Origin: Thiobacillus denitrificans
GTDB taxonomy: Bacteria > Pseudomonadota > Gammaproteobacteria > Burkholderiales > Thiobacillaceae
DNA: 33,622 nt
Direction of reading: 5' to 3'
Assembly: GCA_002403375.1 (NCBI GenBank)
Contig: DHHQ01000018.1
Span: 95,298-128,919 of the forward strand
Shown here: positions 8,790-16,098 of the stretch, piece after piece
Layout: each line of letters opens with the position of its first letter
How positions within the stretch are numbered: the stretch's first letter is position 1
Notes under the pieces: generated by a model
What the model saw: only the letters and a program-made list of their open reading frames with translations
What the model was told of the DNA's origin: nothing
Database searches by the model: none
Made by a program: the position numbers and the translations under genes

Positions 8790-8866
8790 GACTCCTCCTC
8801 GCCTGCATCATAGCGGGCAGCGGCGCCGCCGCGTCGACCGCGTTCGGAAAGCGCGGCGGGATTCGG

Positions 8867-8872
8867 TACAAT
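8867..8872 (+). promoter_or_regulatory. Candidate -10 box of the tRNA-Arg promoter
   Basis: TACAAT lies 9 bases before the tRNA 5' end, where a -10 box for a short 5' leader is expected. A weak -35 (TTCGGA at 8843-8848) has an 18-base spacer. Confidence 0.45.
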
Positions 8873-8881
8873 GCGCGCCAC

Positions 8882-8957
8882 GCCCCGGTAGCTCAGTGGA
8901 TAGAGCAACCCCCTCCTAAGGGGTAGGTCGGACGTTCGACTCGTCTCCGGGGCGCCA
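8882..8957 (+). tRNA. tRNA-Arg (anticodon CCT)
   Basis: Complete cloverleaf: acceptor GCCCCGG/CCGGGGC, D arm GCTC...GAGC, anticodon stem ACCCC/GGGGT with loop CTCCTAA (anticodon CCT at 8915-8917), T arm GGACG TTCGACT CGTCT, discriminator G, encoded CCA at 8955-8957. Reads AGG codons, which are rare in this GC-rich genome. Confidence 0.97.
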
Positions 8958-9105
8958 GTCAATGCGCGGGTTTCGCGCTCATTCCGGAAGTGCGCCTTCG
9001 TGCGCAATCCCCGCTTTCGCCATTCATTGCATCGTCGTCCCGCTCGGCTGCCGCCAGGTGGGCCACGTGTCCGGACGCGACATTCGGGTTCTCTGCGCGA
9101 CGCGC

Positions 9106-9133
9106 AAAAGAAAATAGCGGCTCGGGCCGCTAT
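9106..9133 (-). terminator. Intrinsic terminator of the tRNA-Ala/ORF/tRNA-Glu unit
   Basis: Perfect 8-bp stem ATAGCGGC/GCCGCTAT (9114-9121, 9126-9133) with a 4-base loop. On the minus strand it is followed by TTTTCTTTT. It lies about 73 bases past the tRNA-Glu 3' end. Confidence 0.75.
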
Positions 9134-9205
9134 GTCTTCGTATTGCTGGATTTCTTGTCCAAACCCGGAAGGGCTGGATTTTTTGTCACCTTACAGGAAG
9201 CAAGG

Positions 9206-9281
9206 TGGCGTCCCCACGGGGATTCGAACCCCGGTTATCGCCGTGAAAGGGCGGTGTCCTAGGCCTCTAGACGATGGGGAC
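9206..9281 (-). tRNA. tRNA-Glu (anticodon TTC)
   Basis: On the minus strand: acceptor GTCCCCA/TGGGGAC, anticodon stem CCGCC/GGCGG-type with loop CTTTCAC giving anticodon TTC, T loop TTCGAAT, discriminator G and encoded CCA at 9208-9206. It is the last member of the unit that begins with tRNA-Ala. Confidence 0.96.
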
Positions 9282-9333
9282 CCGGACGGCGGTGTGAACC
9301 GCCAACAACTTTTTTACTGCACGACTTGCGTCG

Positions 9334-9522
9334 CTACTTCTTCGACCTCGAGAGCTGGGTCAAGGTGACGCCGAGCAACAATCCGACGAAACCCAATGGT
9401 ACCAGTGAAAGCCACACGACTGCATCTTCACCGCCATTCACCATCTTCCAAAACCCGACTATCAGTCCGACGATGCTCAGAATCAACGCCGTCATGGTGG
9501 TGATGACGCCAAGCGTGTGCAT
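9334..9522 (-). CDS. Small two-helix membrane protein between two tRNA genes
   Basis: 62 aa. Two hydrophobic helices (about residues 5-26 and 35-56) are joined by a short polar loop (NGGEDA); the protein ends in a basic tail SRSKK, a two-pass inner-membrane topology. A good Shine-Dalgarno sequence (AGGAAG) lies 6 bases before the ATG. It starts 16 bases after tRNA-Ala and ends about 50 bases before tRNA-Glu on the same strand, so it is probably made from a tRNA-mRNA-tRNA primary transcript and released by tRNA processing. I do not recognise the family. Confidence 0.7.
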   Translation of the reverse strand: MHTLGVITTMTALILSIVGLIVGFWKMVNGGEDAVVWLSLVPLGFVGLLLGVTLTQLSRSKK

Positions 9523-9538
9523 CGTTCTTCCTGTTAGT

Positions 9539-9614
<76 letters not shown>

Positions 9615-9630
9615 AACGAAGAAGCCGCGC

Positions 9631-9659
9631 ATTCTATAGATGCCTTTTGCGCTTGTAAA
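9631..9659 (-). promoter_or_regulatory. Sigma70-type promoter of the tRNA-Ala unit
   Basis: On the minus strand TTTACA (9659-9654), a 17-base spacer and TAGAAT (9636-9631), one mismatch each from consensus. The -10 ends 16 bases before the tRNA 5' end. Confidence 0.6.
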
Positions 9660-9675
9660 GCGTTTGGATGCATTT

Positions 9676-11058
9676 TCAGTCAGGAAAGAGTTTTCCCGGG
9701 TTGAGCAGCCCGTGCGGATCGAACTGCTGCCGGATCGCGCGCATCAGGTCGAGCGTGACGGCATCGATCTCCCGGGCGACGAAACGGCGCTTCTCGGTGC
9801 CGATGCCGTGCTCGCCGGACAGCGTGCCGCCGAGCGCGAGGACGCGCAGGATGATGGCGTCGAGCGCCAGGTGCGCGCGGTCCATTTCGTCGGCGTCGTC
9901 GGGGTGCACCATCAGGTTGACGTGAAGGTTGCCGTTGCCGGCGTGGCCGAACGACACCACTGCGAGCCGCTGCGCCTGCGCGGTGTGGTCGATGAAGTCG
10001 ACCAGGCTGGCGAGCTGTGACACCGGCACCACGACGTCCTCGTTGATCTTGAGCGGGGCGATCTGCTTGACCGCGTGCGACAGCGACTTGCGTGCGGCCC
10101 ACAGTTCGGCGATGGCCCTGCGCTCGAAGCCGCTCTTCGTTTCGAGCAGGCCGGGTCCGGCGAGCGCTTCTTCCAGCGCGGCGATCTGGCGCGGCAGGTC
10201 GGCGGCGGCGCCGTCGGCCTCGACCATCAGCAGCGCGCGGGTGCCCGGCGCCAGGTCGTCTGCCGCGCCGGTCGGGCGAATGGCGTCGATCGCGCGGTGG
10301 TCCATGAATTCGAGGGCGCTCGGCACCACCGACTGGTGCATGACGCGGCTGACCGCGTCGAGCGCGTCGCGGGTGCTGGCGAAGCAGACGCGCAGGGTGG
10401 CGACGGATTCGGGCGCCGGCAGCAGCTTGAGCGTCGCCTCGGTGACGAGGGCGAGGGTTCCGCCGGAGCCGACCAGCAGGCGGGTCAGGTCGTAGCCGGT
10501 GACGCCCTTGGTGGTGCGGCAGCCGGTGCGGATCTCGCGGCCGTCGCCGGTGACCGCCCGCAGCCCGAGCACGTAGTCGCGGGTGACACCGTACTTCACC
10601 GCGCGCGGCCCGGCGGCGTTCATCGCGAGGTTGCCGCCGATGCGGCAGTACGGGCTGCTGCCGGGGTCGGGCGGGTAGAACAGGCCGGCGCTGCGCGCGA
10701 CACGGTCGATCTCCTCGGTGACCACGCCGGATTCGACGACGATCAGGCGGTTGTCGGGGTCGAATTCCAGCAGGCGCCGCATGCATTCGAAGCTGACGAC
10801 CACGCTGCCGGGCGCGGGCAGGGCGCCGCCGACGTTGCCGGAGCCGGCGCCGCGCGGGGTCAGTGCGATGCGATGCTCGCAGGCGATGCGCACCAGCCCG
10901 GCGACGTCGTCGTGCGAGGCGGGGAACAGCACGGCCTCGGGCTCGACCCGGCGCGGCGTCTCGTCGGCGGCGTACAGCGCGCGGGTGGCGGCGTCGTCGA
11001 AGACGCGGTCGGCGCCGAGCAGGGTTCGGAAAGCGGCGAGCGCGTGATCAGGCAGCAT
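9676..11058 (-). CDS. FAD-linked oxidase, GlcD / D-lactate dehydrogenase type
   Basis: 460 aa with the PCMH-type FAD-binding domain in the N-terminal half (PRGAGSGNVGG near residue 69, DPGSSPYCRIGGNLAMNAAG, CRTTKGVTGYDLTRLLVGSG) and the FAD-oxidase C-terminal domain (FGHAGNGNLHVN, SGEHGIGTEKRRF, NPGKLFPD). These are the signatures of GlcD and of Dld/LDHD-type 2-hydroxyacid dehydrogenases, which oxidise glycolate or D-lactate and pass electrons to the respiratory chain. The substrate cannot be fixed here; no glcE or glcF follows, which favours a stand-alone D-2-hydroxyacid dehydrogenase. It is the last gene of a minus-strand run starting at the RDD protein and lies 63 bases after sseB. Confidence 0.92.
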   Translation of the reverse strand: MLPDHALAAFRTLLGADRVFDDAATRALYAADETPRRVEPEAVLFPASHDDVAGLVRIACEHRIALTPRGAGSGNVGGALPAPGSVVVSFECMRRLLEFDPDNRLIVVESGVVTEEIDRVARSAGLFYPPDPGSSPYCRIGGNLAMNAAGPRAVKYGVTRDYVLGLRAVTGDGREIRTGCRTTKGVTGYDLTRLLVGSGGTLALVTEATLKLLPAPESVATLRVCFASTRDALDAVSRVMHQSVVPSALEFMDHRAIDAIRPTGAADDLAPGTRALLMVEADGAAADLPRQIAALEEALAGPGLLETKSGFERRAIAELWAARKSLSHAVKQIAPLKINEDVVVPVSQLASLVDFIDHTAQAQRLAVVSFGHAGNGNLHVNLMVHPDDADEMDRAHLALDAIILRVLALGGTLSGEHGIGTEKRRFVAREIDAVTLDLMRAIRQQFDPHGLLNPGKLFPD

Positions 11059-11092
11059 GGCGGGCGAAGAGGGAAGGTGGGTCAGGCCGGGG

Positions 11093-11128
11093 GCTCGCGC
11101 CCTTCAGGGTGCTCGTGCCCTTCAGGGG
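11093..11128. repeat. 18-bp tandem duplication at the end of the sseB-like gene
   Basis: Two 18-bp units beginning GCTCG(C/T)GCCCTTCAGGG, differing at two positions. The first-translated copy contains the stop codon of the SseB-like gene (11122-11124); the second lies in the spacer before the FAD oxidase gene. Confidence 0.7.
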
Positions 11129-11571
11129 GCTTGTGTTTCAGGATACTCGGGCGGCAGCCGGGCGATCAGCTGGCCGATCATGTCGGCGTCGAAGTCCATG
11201 CCGACGTCCCAGCCGGGGTTGAGCGAGATCGGCACCCCGCCGCCGAGGCGGCGCAGCAGCCACGAGAACTCGGTCAGGATGCCGCCGGAAAATCCCGGGA
11301 AATGCTCGACGAAGGGCTTGGCGCGCTCGGGGCTGCTGAACACCACCAGCACGCGCTCGCCGCCCTCGTCCTCGACGATCAGCGGCTCGGCCTGCGTCGA
11401 GCGCTGGAAACCCTGGATCGGGGTCTTCTCGTCACGCACCGGCATGAACAGCTGCTGCTCGGCAAGCTGCGCCGCGAAGAGTTCGGGGGACAGGGTGCCG
11501 GCGTGGACGGCGACGAGCTGTTCCTCGAGCGCGTTGTGTGGGACGAAGTTCATGGCTGCGGGCGTCTGCAT
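11122..11571 (-). CDS. SseB family protein
   Basis: 149 aa, soluble. It follows the SseB N-terminal domain pattern: NALEEQLVAVHAG, QLAEQQLFMPVRDE, a VEDEGGERVLVVFSSPERA strand-helix, and a C-terminal GVPISLNPGWDVGMDFDADMI region. The family is named after E. coli SseB (enhanced serine sensitivity); its biochemical role is unknown. A second ATG six codons in (MNFVPHN) is an equally good start and neither has a clear ribosome-binding site. It sits 30 bases after the unknown gene upstream and belongs to the same minus-strand run. Confidence 0.85.
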   Translation of the reverse strand: MQTPAAMNFVPHNALEEQLVAVHAGTLSPELFAAQLAEQQLFMPVRDEKTPIQGFQRSTQAEPLIVEDEGGERVLVVFSSPERAKPFVEHFPGFSGGILTEFSWLLRRLGGGVPISLNPGWDVGMDFDADMIGQLIARLPPEYPETQAP

Positions 11572-11601
11572 GGGATGGCCCAGTGTAGCGCAAGCGGCGC
11601 G

Positions 11602-12033
11602 TCAGGGCTCCCAGCGCTCGGGATTCGCCCAGAAGCGGGCGTTGAGCCAGTCGGGCACGGGCTTGTAGGTGTCGAGGTCGTAATAGTGGATGCGCACCTG
11701 CGCGGCCGGGTCGGCGGCCGACAGCGTGAAGCCGAGCGCGCGGAAGCTGGCTTCGTCGAGCGGTCCTGCCGCGGGCGCCGCGAGCAGCAGGCGCGGCGCG
11801 AGGTAGAGGCGGGTCCGGCCGATCAGTTGTTCCGCCTGTTGCGCGTCGAGGCCGTTCAGCGCGTCGACCCCCAGCGCCAGCGCGCACGGCGATCCTGCCG
11901 CGTCGTCGGGGCGGCGCAGCGGCGTGCCGGGGAGCACTTCGGCGGCCAGCCGGTGAGCGGCGTCGTCGAGCGCGCACACGCTGTCGGGCCGGATCTCCAG
12001 CAGCCGCGCCTGCATGTGCTCGCGCCAGTCCAC
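11602..12033 (-). CDS. Conserved hypothetical protein (possibly DUF6231-like)
   Basis: 143 aa from a GTG start lying two bases after the RDD stop codon, or 137 aa from the ATG at 12015. No signal peptide or membrane segment. The middle has LGVDALNGLDAQQAEQLIGRT, a strand/helix pattern reminiscent of the back half of a methyltransferase-like fold, and the C-terminus ends YKPVPDWLNARFWANPERW. From memory this tail is typical of proteins labelled DUF6231 in Pseudomonas; this was not checked. No S-adenosylmethionine-binding glycine motif is visible, so I assign no function. The spacing to the RDD gene suggests translational coupling. Confidence 0.65.
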   Translation of the reverse strand: MDWREHMQARLLEIRPDSVCALDDAAHRLAAEVLPGTPLRRPDDAAGSPCALALGVDALNGLDAQQAEQLIGRTRLYLAPRLLLAAPAAGPLDEASFRALGFTLSAADPAAQVRIHYYDLDTYKPVPDWLNARFWANPERWEP

Positions 12034-12035
12034 TG

Positions 12036-12473
12036 TCAGGCCTTGCGCGGCACGCGGACCAGGCGGGTGCCGGCGATGCGGTCGTGCAGGAACTGGCGGT
12101 CGCGGTCGACCAGCGCCCACCAGAAGCCGGCACCGACCAGCAGCAGGCCGACGAGGGCAATGGCGAAGCGCAGCGCGGCGTGCTTCAGCGTCGGTCGGCC
12201 GCCGTCCACGGTCACCAGGCGGATGCGCCAGGTCTTCATCGCCAGGGTCTGTCCGCTGCGCAGCCAGAAGGCGCTGAAGTAGGCGAACAGCACGGCCAGG
12301 ATATAGACCTGGAACAGGTGCCGTTGCCAGGGCGCCTGCAGTTCGCCGACCAGGGGGATGATCAGGAAGGACGCCACGAAAACCACGGCGACGACCAGCA
12401 GCAGCTCGTAGACCATGGCGGCGAGTCGCACCAGGAACGGCGCCGTCGGGAGATTGGTTGCTTTGTCTTGCAT
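12036..12473 (-). CDS. RDD family membrane protein
   Basis: 145 aa with three hydrophobic helices (about residues 18-42, 52-72, 98-122). It has the RDD family features: RLAAMVYELLL at the start, SGQTLAMKTWRIRLV in the middle and the C-terminal DRDRQFLHDRIAGTRLV. RDD proteins are small inner-membrane proteins of mostly unknown function; some have been linked to ion transport. It heads the minus-strand run RDD, unknown, SseB, FAD oxidase, and is divergent from the DUF2173 genes across a 77-bp spacer. Confidence 0.9.
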   Translation of the reverse strand: MQDKATNLPTAPFLVRLAAMVYELLLVVAVVFVASFLIIPLVGELQAPWQRHLFQVYILAVLFAYFSAFWLRSGQTLAMKTWRIRLVTVDGGRPTLKHAALRFAIALVGLLLVGAGFWWALVDRDRQFLHDRIAGTRLVRVPRKA

Positions 12474-12550
12474 GGTGGTTATATTGAATCGAGGCGCGAC
12501 ACTTTGCCACAGCGTGCCCCATACAAATCAGAACAAGGAGGAGAGGCCCG

Positions 12551-12955
12551 ATGCATATCGTAAAGCAACTCATGGCGATTCCCGGGGTGATCGCGGCCGG
12601 CGAGTACGCGTATCGCGGCGACCGCTACTCGTACCAGGGGGCGCTGACCGACGAGTTCGCCCGCATGGCCTCCATCCTGTGCCGCGCCAACACGCTGTCG
12701 GTCAACATGCAGTCCGAGATGCTCGATTCCTTCGCCGAGAACAGCGGCCTGCGCCCGGTGCAGGGCTGGATCGTGCGCGGCGCGGAGGTCACCGTGTGTG
12801 CGGTCGGCAACTACTTTTCCTTCATCGAGAACCGTGACGAGCTGCTGAACGACGTCATGACCATCATGCGCGCCAAGGTCGGCGACGTGCAGGACGACCT
12901 GCTGGTCAACCTGTACGCCCGGCTTGGGGGCGACACCAGAGAAGCCTTGTACTGA
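12551..12955 (+). CDS. DUF2173 family protein, copy 1 of 3
   Basis: 134 aa, soluble. It shares with the next two proteins a core of an N-terminal strand pair, two helices and the signature LRPVQGWIVRGAEVTVCAVGNYF. This matches the DUF2173 family, which as I recall is predicted to have a roadblock/LC7 (profilin-like) fold. A C-terminal extension of about 20 residues (after MTIMRAKVG) is missing in the other two copies. A strong Shine-Dalgarno sequence (AAGGAGGAGA) lies upstream. It is the first gene of a three-gene unit ended by the terminator at 13712. Function unknown. Confidence 0.8.
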   Translation: MHIVKQLMAIPGVIAAGEYAYRGDRYSYQGALTDEFARMASILCRANTLSVNMQSEMLDSFAENSGLRPVQGWIVRGAEVTVCAVGNYFSFIENRDELLNDVMTIMRAKVGDVQDDLLVNLYARLGGDTREALY

Positions 12956-12990
12956 AGTCCAGACTGATATCAATAGACGGGGGAGACTTG

Positions 12991-13326
12991 ATGGATCTGC
13001 AAAAGCTGATGGATTTGCCGGGGACGCTGGCGGCGTTCACCTATACCGACAAGGGCGAGTTGCAGTCGCACCTGCTGCGCGAAGGCACCGAGCTGAGCGA
13101 GGAGATGCTGGATCTGCTGAGCCGCTCCTGCGTCGCCAACCTGGCGATCGCCGGGCTGGAGGCGCGCGGCTGGGAATCGCTGACCGGGCAGACCGGATTC
13201 CAGCCGCTCAAGGGCTTCTCGGTGGTGGGGCTGGAATGGTCGGTGGTGGCCGACGGCAACTGCGGCGTGGTCGTCAGGAACCGCGACGTCGACTACGAGG
13301 CCACCTTCAAGGCCTTGCAGGCCTGA
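12991..13326 (+). CDS. DUF2173 family protein, copy 2 of 3
   Basis: 111 aa. Same core as its neighbours but the most divergent: the signature reads FQPLKGFSVVGLEWSVVADGN, so the Trp and Cys of copies 1 and 3 (GW.V.G....VC..GN) are replaced. A purine-rich Shine-Dalgarno sequence (GGGGGAGA) lies 5 bases before the ATG. The gap to copy 1 is 35 bases. Loss of the shared cysteine suggests a distinct role inside a hetero-oligomer; that is inference. Confidence 0.75.
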   Translation: MDLQKLMDLPGTLAAFTYTDKGELQSHLLREGTELSEEMLDLLSRSCVANLAIAGLEARGWESLTGQTGFQPLKGFSVVGLEWSVVADGNCGVVVRNRDVDYEATFKALQA

Positions 13327-13335
13327 GGAGCGTCC

Positions 13336-13671
13336 ATGTCGCTGAAAAAGATCCTGGTGCTCGATGGGGTGACGGCGGTGTGCCGCTTTCGTGACGACGG
13401 CGTGATCATGGAGGCCGAGGGCATGCTGTCGCCCGAGTTGATGGAGCGGATGGCGAACTTCGCCCAGTGGTATCGCCGCCTGGTGTCGGGCAATACCGAC
13501 GTGCTGTCGCTGTTTTCGCAGATGCGGGGCTGGTCGCCGTCGCAGGGCTGGGTCGTGCGGGGCGCCGCGACGACGGTGTGCAGCATCGGCAACATGGTCT
13601 GCATGGTCGACAACGCCGCGGGCTCGATCAACCAGATCATGCGGGCGCTGGGCGACGCGGCGCACGAATAG
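13336..13671 (+). CDS. DUF2173 family protein, copy 3 of 3
   Basis: 111 aa. Signature WSPSQGWVVRGAATTVCSIGNMVCMVDN, closest to copy 1 and preceded by LSPELMERMANFAQWYRR. It starts 9 bases after the stop of copy 2, so it is certainly cotranscribed. No catalytic motif, signal peptide or membrane helix is visible. The small roadblock-like size suggests a dimerising scaffold or regulatory subunit, but no GTPase partner of the MglA type is encoded nearby. Confidence 0.8.
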   Translation: MSLKKILVLDGVTAVCRFRDDGVIMEAEGMLSPELMERMANFAQWYRRLVSGNTDVLSLFSQMRGWSPSQGWVVRGAATTVCSIGNMVCMVDNAAGSINQIMRALGDAAHE

Positions 13672-13711
13672 GCGCCGCTTTCCGCTGCTGCCGGATAAGC
13701 GCAGTGAATGG

Positions 13712-13736
13712 CCCCTCCGCATCCGGAGGGGTTTTT
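13712..13736 (+). terminator. Intrinsic terminator after the DUF2173 genes
   Basis: Perfect 8-bp GC stem CCCCTCCG/CGGAGGGG, 4-base loop, then TTTTTGTTTT. It isolates the DUF2173 unit from ilvB. Confidence 0.9.
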
Positions 13737-13799
13737 GTTTTGCCTGATGGCCCGAACAGGGGCCGAAAAGTCCGTTGCGGGCCGCTTCGGCGCGATTTC

Positions 13800-13828
13800 T
13801 TGACCGAAACGTCACAAAACGATTACCC
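13800..13828 (+). promoter_or_regulatory. Possible ilvB promoter
   Basis: TTGACC (13800-13805), a 17-base spacer and TTACCC (13823-13828), a weak -10. It is the best sigma70-like match between the terminator and ilvB. I see no Ile/Val/Leu-rich leader peptide in this 130-bp gap. Confidence 0.3.
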
Positions 13829-13865
13829 TCACGGGTTCACCAACGAATTGATTCTTTGCCAGTTT

Positions 13866-15578
13866 ATGGAAGCCACCGGCGCCGAGATCGTCGTACGTTG
13901 TCTGGCCGAAGAGGGGGTCGAGTTTGTGTTCGGCTATCCCGGCGGGGCCGTGCTCAACATCTACGACGAAATCTTCAAGCAGAACAAGTTCAAGCACGTG
14001 CTGGTGCGCCACGAGCAGGCTGCGGTGCATGCCGCCGATGCCTACGCGCGCGCCACCGGACGCGTCGGCGTGGCGCTGGTCACGTCGGGTCCGGGCGCGA
14101 CCAATGCCGTGACCGGCATCGCCACCGCGTACATGGATTCGATTCCCATCGTCGTCGTCACCGGCCAGGTGCCGACGCCGGCGATCGGGCTGGACGCGTT
14201 CCAGGAGGTCGACACCGTCGGCATCACGCGTCCCTGCGTCAAGCACAACTTCCTCGTCAAGGACGTCAAGGACCTCGCCGAGACGATGAAGAAGGCCTTC
14301 ATCATCGCGGCCACCGGGCGCCCCGGTCCGGTGGTGGTCGACGTGCCCAAGGACATCACCTACCACACGACGGAATTCGAGTATCCGGCCACGGTCGAGA
14401 TGCGCTCGTACAACCCCGTCGTCAAGGGCCACACCGGCCAGCTCAAGCGTGCGGTGCAGATGCTGCTGGAAGCCAAGCGTCCGATGATCTACGCCGGTGG
14501 CGGCGTGGTGCTGGGCGACGCGTCGGGACAGCTGGTCGAACTGGCCCGCCTGCTCGGCTTCCCCGTCACCAACACCCTGATGGGGCTCGGCGGCTATCCC
14601 GCCACCGACCGCCAGAACCTCGGCATGCTCGGCATGCACGGCACCTACGAAGCCAACATGGCGATGCAGCACTGCGACGTGCTGCTGGCCGTCGGTGCAC
14701 GCTTCGACGACCGCGTGATCGGCAACCCCGGCCACTTCGCGCGTGAGGAGCGCCGCATCATCCACGTCGACATCGATCCGTCGTCGATCTCCAAGCGCGT
14801 CAAGGTCGACGTGCCCATCGTCGGCGACGTCCGCAACGTGCTGGGCGAGATGCTGAGCCTGATCAAGCAGGCCAAGGAGAAGCCCGAAGCGGCCGCGCTC
14901 AATGCATGGTGGACGCAGATCGAACTGTGGCGTTCGAAGAACTGCCTCAAGTACAACAAGCAGAGCCCCATCATCAAGCCGCAGTACGTGGTCGAGAAGC
15001 TGTGGGAAGTCACCAAGGGCGACGCCTTCGTCACCTCCGACGTCGGCCAGCACCAGATGTGGGCCGCGCAGTACTACAAGTTCGACCAGCCGCGCCGCTG
15101 GATCAACTCGGGCGGCCTCGGCACCATGGGCGTCGGCCTGCCCTACGCGATGGGCGTGCAGCTCGCGCACCCCGAGGCGCAGGTCGCCTGCATCACCGGC
15201 GAGTCGTCGATCCAGATGAACATCCAGGAGCTGTCGACCTGCAAGCAGTACCGCATCCCGGTCAAGGTCGTCATGCTCAACAACCGCTACATGGGCATGG
15301 TGCGGCAGTGGCAGGAGTTCTTCTACGGCAGCCGCTACGCCGAGTCGTACATGGAGTCGCTGCCCGATTTCGTCAAGCTCGCCGAATCCTACGGCCACAT
15401 CGGCATGCGCATCGACAAGCCCGAGGACGTCGAGGCTGCGCTCAAGGAAGCTTTCTCGCCCGCGCTCAAGGAAAGACTGGTGTTCATGGACTTCCAGACC
15501 GACCAGACCGAAAACGTCTTCCCGATGGTCGAGGGCGGCAAGGGCCTGTCCGAGATGATCCTGGCGGAGGAACTTTGA
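13866..15578 (+). CDS. ilvB: Acetolactate synthase, large (catalytic) subunit
   Basis: 570 aa, the usual length (E. coli IlvI is 574). The ThDP-dependent enzyme joins two pyruvates, or pyruvate and 2-oxobutyrate, in the first common step of valine/leucine/isoleucine synthesis. Visible features are the N-terminal ThDP-binding domain (GAEIVVRCLAEEGVEFVFGYPGG, with catalytic Glu50 in RHEQAAVH), the central FAD-binding domain, and the C-terminal ThDP motif running from TGESSIQM to LNNRYMGMVRQWQ. The usual GDG is GES here, as in other betaproteobacterial enzymes. The frame stays open far upstream, but homology starts at MEATGAEIV. No clear Shine-Dalgarno sequence. Its stop shares one base with the ilvH start. 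Confidence 0.97.
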   Translation: MEATGAEIVVRCLAEEGVEFVFGYPGGAVLNIYDEIFKQNKFKHVLVRHEQAAVHAADAYARATGRVGVALVTSGPGATNAVTGIATAYMDSIPIVVVTGQVPTPAIGLDAFQEVDTVGITRPCVKHNFLVKDVKDLAETMKKAFIIAATGRPGPVVVDVPKDITYHTTEFEYPATVEMRSYNPVVKGHTGQLKRAVQMLLEAKRPMIYAGGGVVLGDASGQLVELARLLGFPVTNTLMGLGGYPATDRQNLGMLGMHGTYEANMAMQHCDVLLAVGARFDDRVIGNPGHFAREERRIIHVDIDPSSISKRVKVDVPIVGDVRNVLGEMLSLIKQAKEKPEAAALNAWWTQIELWRSKNCLKYNKQSPIIKPQYVVEKLWEVTKGDAFVTSDVGQHQMWAAQYYKFDQPRRWINSGGLGTMGVGLPYAMGVQLAHPEAQVACITGESSIQMNIQELSTCKQYRIPVKVVMLNNRYMGMVRQWQEFFYGSRYAESYMESLPDFVKLAESYGHIGMRIDKPEDVEAALKEAFSPALKERLVFMDFQTDQTENVFPMVEGGKGLSEMILAEEL

Positions 15579-16075
15579 TGAGCACGCGCCACATCATTTC
15601 GCTGCTGATGGAAAACGAGTCGGGCGCGCTGTCGCGCGTCGCCGGGCTGTTCTCCGCGCGTGCCTACAACATCGAGTCGCTGACCGTGGCGCCGACCGAA
15701 GACGCGACGATGTCGCGCATGACCATCGTCACCGTCGGTTCGGAAGACGTCATCGAGCAGATCACCAAGCAGCTCAACAAGCTGGTCGACGTGGTCAAGG
15801 TCATGGACCTCACCGAAGGCCGCCACATCGAGCGCGAGCTCATGCTGGTCAAGGTCAAGGCGGTCGGTTCCGGGCGCGAGGAGATGAAGCGCACCGCCGA
15901 CATCTTCCGCGGCCGCATCATCGACGTCACCGACTCGACCTACACCATCGAGCTGACCGGCACCGGTTCCAAGCTCGACGCTTTCCTGGAGGCGATCGAC
16001 CCCGCCTTCATCATCGAAACCGTGCGCACGGGCGCGTCCGGCATCGGACGCGGCGAGCGCAGCCTCAAAGTCTGA
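15578..16075 (+). CDS. ilvH: Acetolactate synthase, small regulatory subunit
   Basis: 165 aa, the standard length. An N-terminal ACT domain (HIISLLMENESGALSRVAGLFSARAYNIESL) binds the feedback inhibitor valine; the C-terminal ALS_ss domain contacts the large subunit. The ATG overlaps the ilvB TGA by one base (TGATG), coupling the subunits at translation. ilvC follows after 23 bases. Confidence 0.97.
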   Translation: MSTRHIISLLMENESGALSRVAGLFSARAYNIESLTVAPTEDATMSRMTIVTVGSEDVIEQITKQLNKLVDVVKVMDLTEGRHIERELMLVKVKAVGSGREEMKRTADIFRGRIIDVTDSTYTIELTGTGSKLDAFLEAIDPAFIIETVRTGASGIGRGERSLKV

Positions 16076-16098
16076 CCCTCCCTTTTTCAGGAATTCAC

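Noticed and set aside
8990..9368. Open frames across the tRNA-Glu region on the plus strand
   Set aside because: They read through the antisense strand of the tRNA gene and the terminator; no start signal.
13467..13865. Upstream in-frame extension of ilvB through DUF2173 copy 3 and the terminator
   Set aside because: It crosses a strong intrinsic terminator and a well-supported gene; acetolactate synthase homology starts at 13866.
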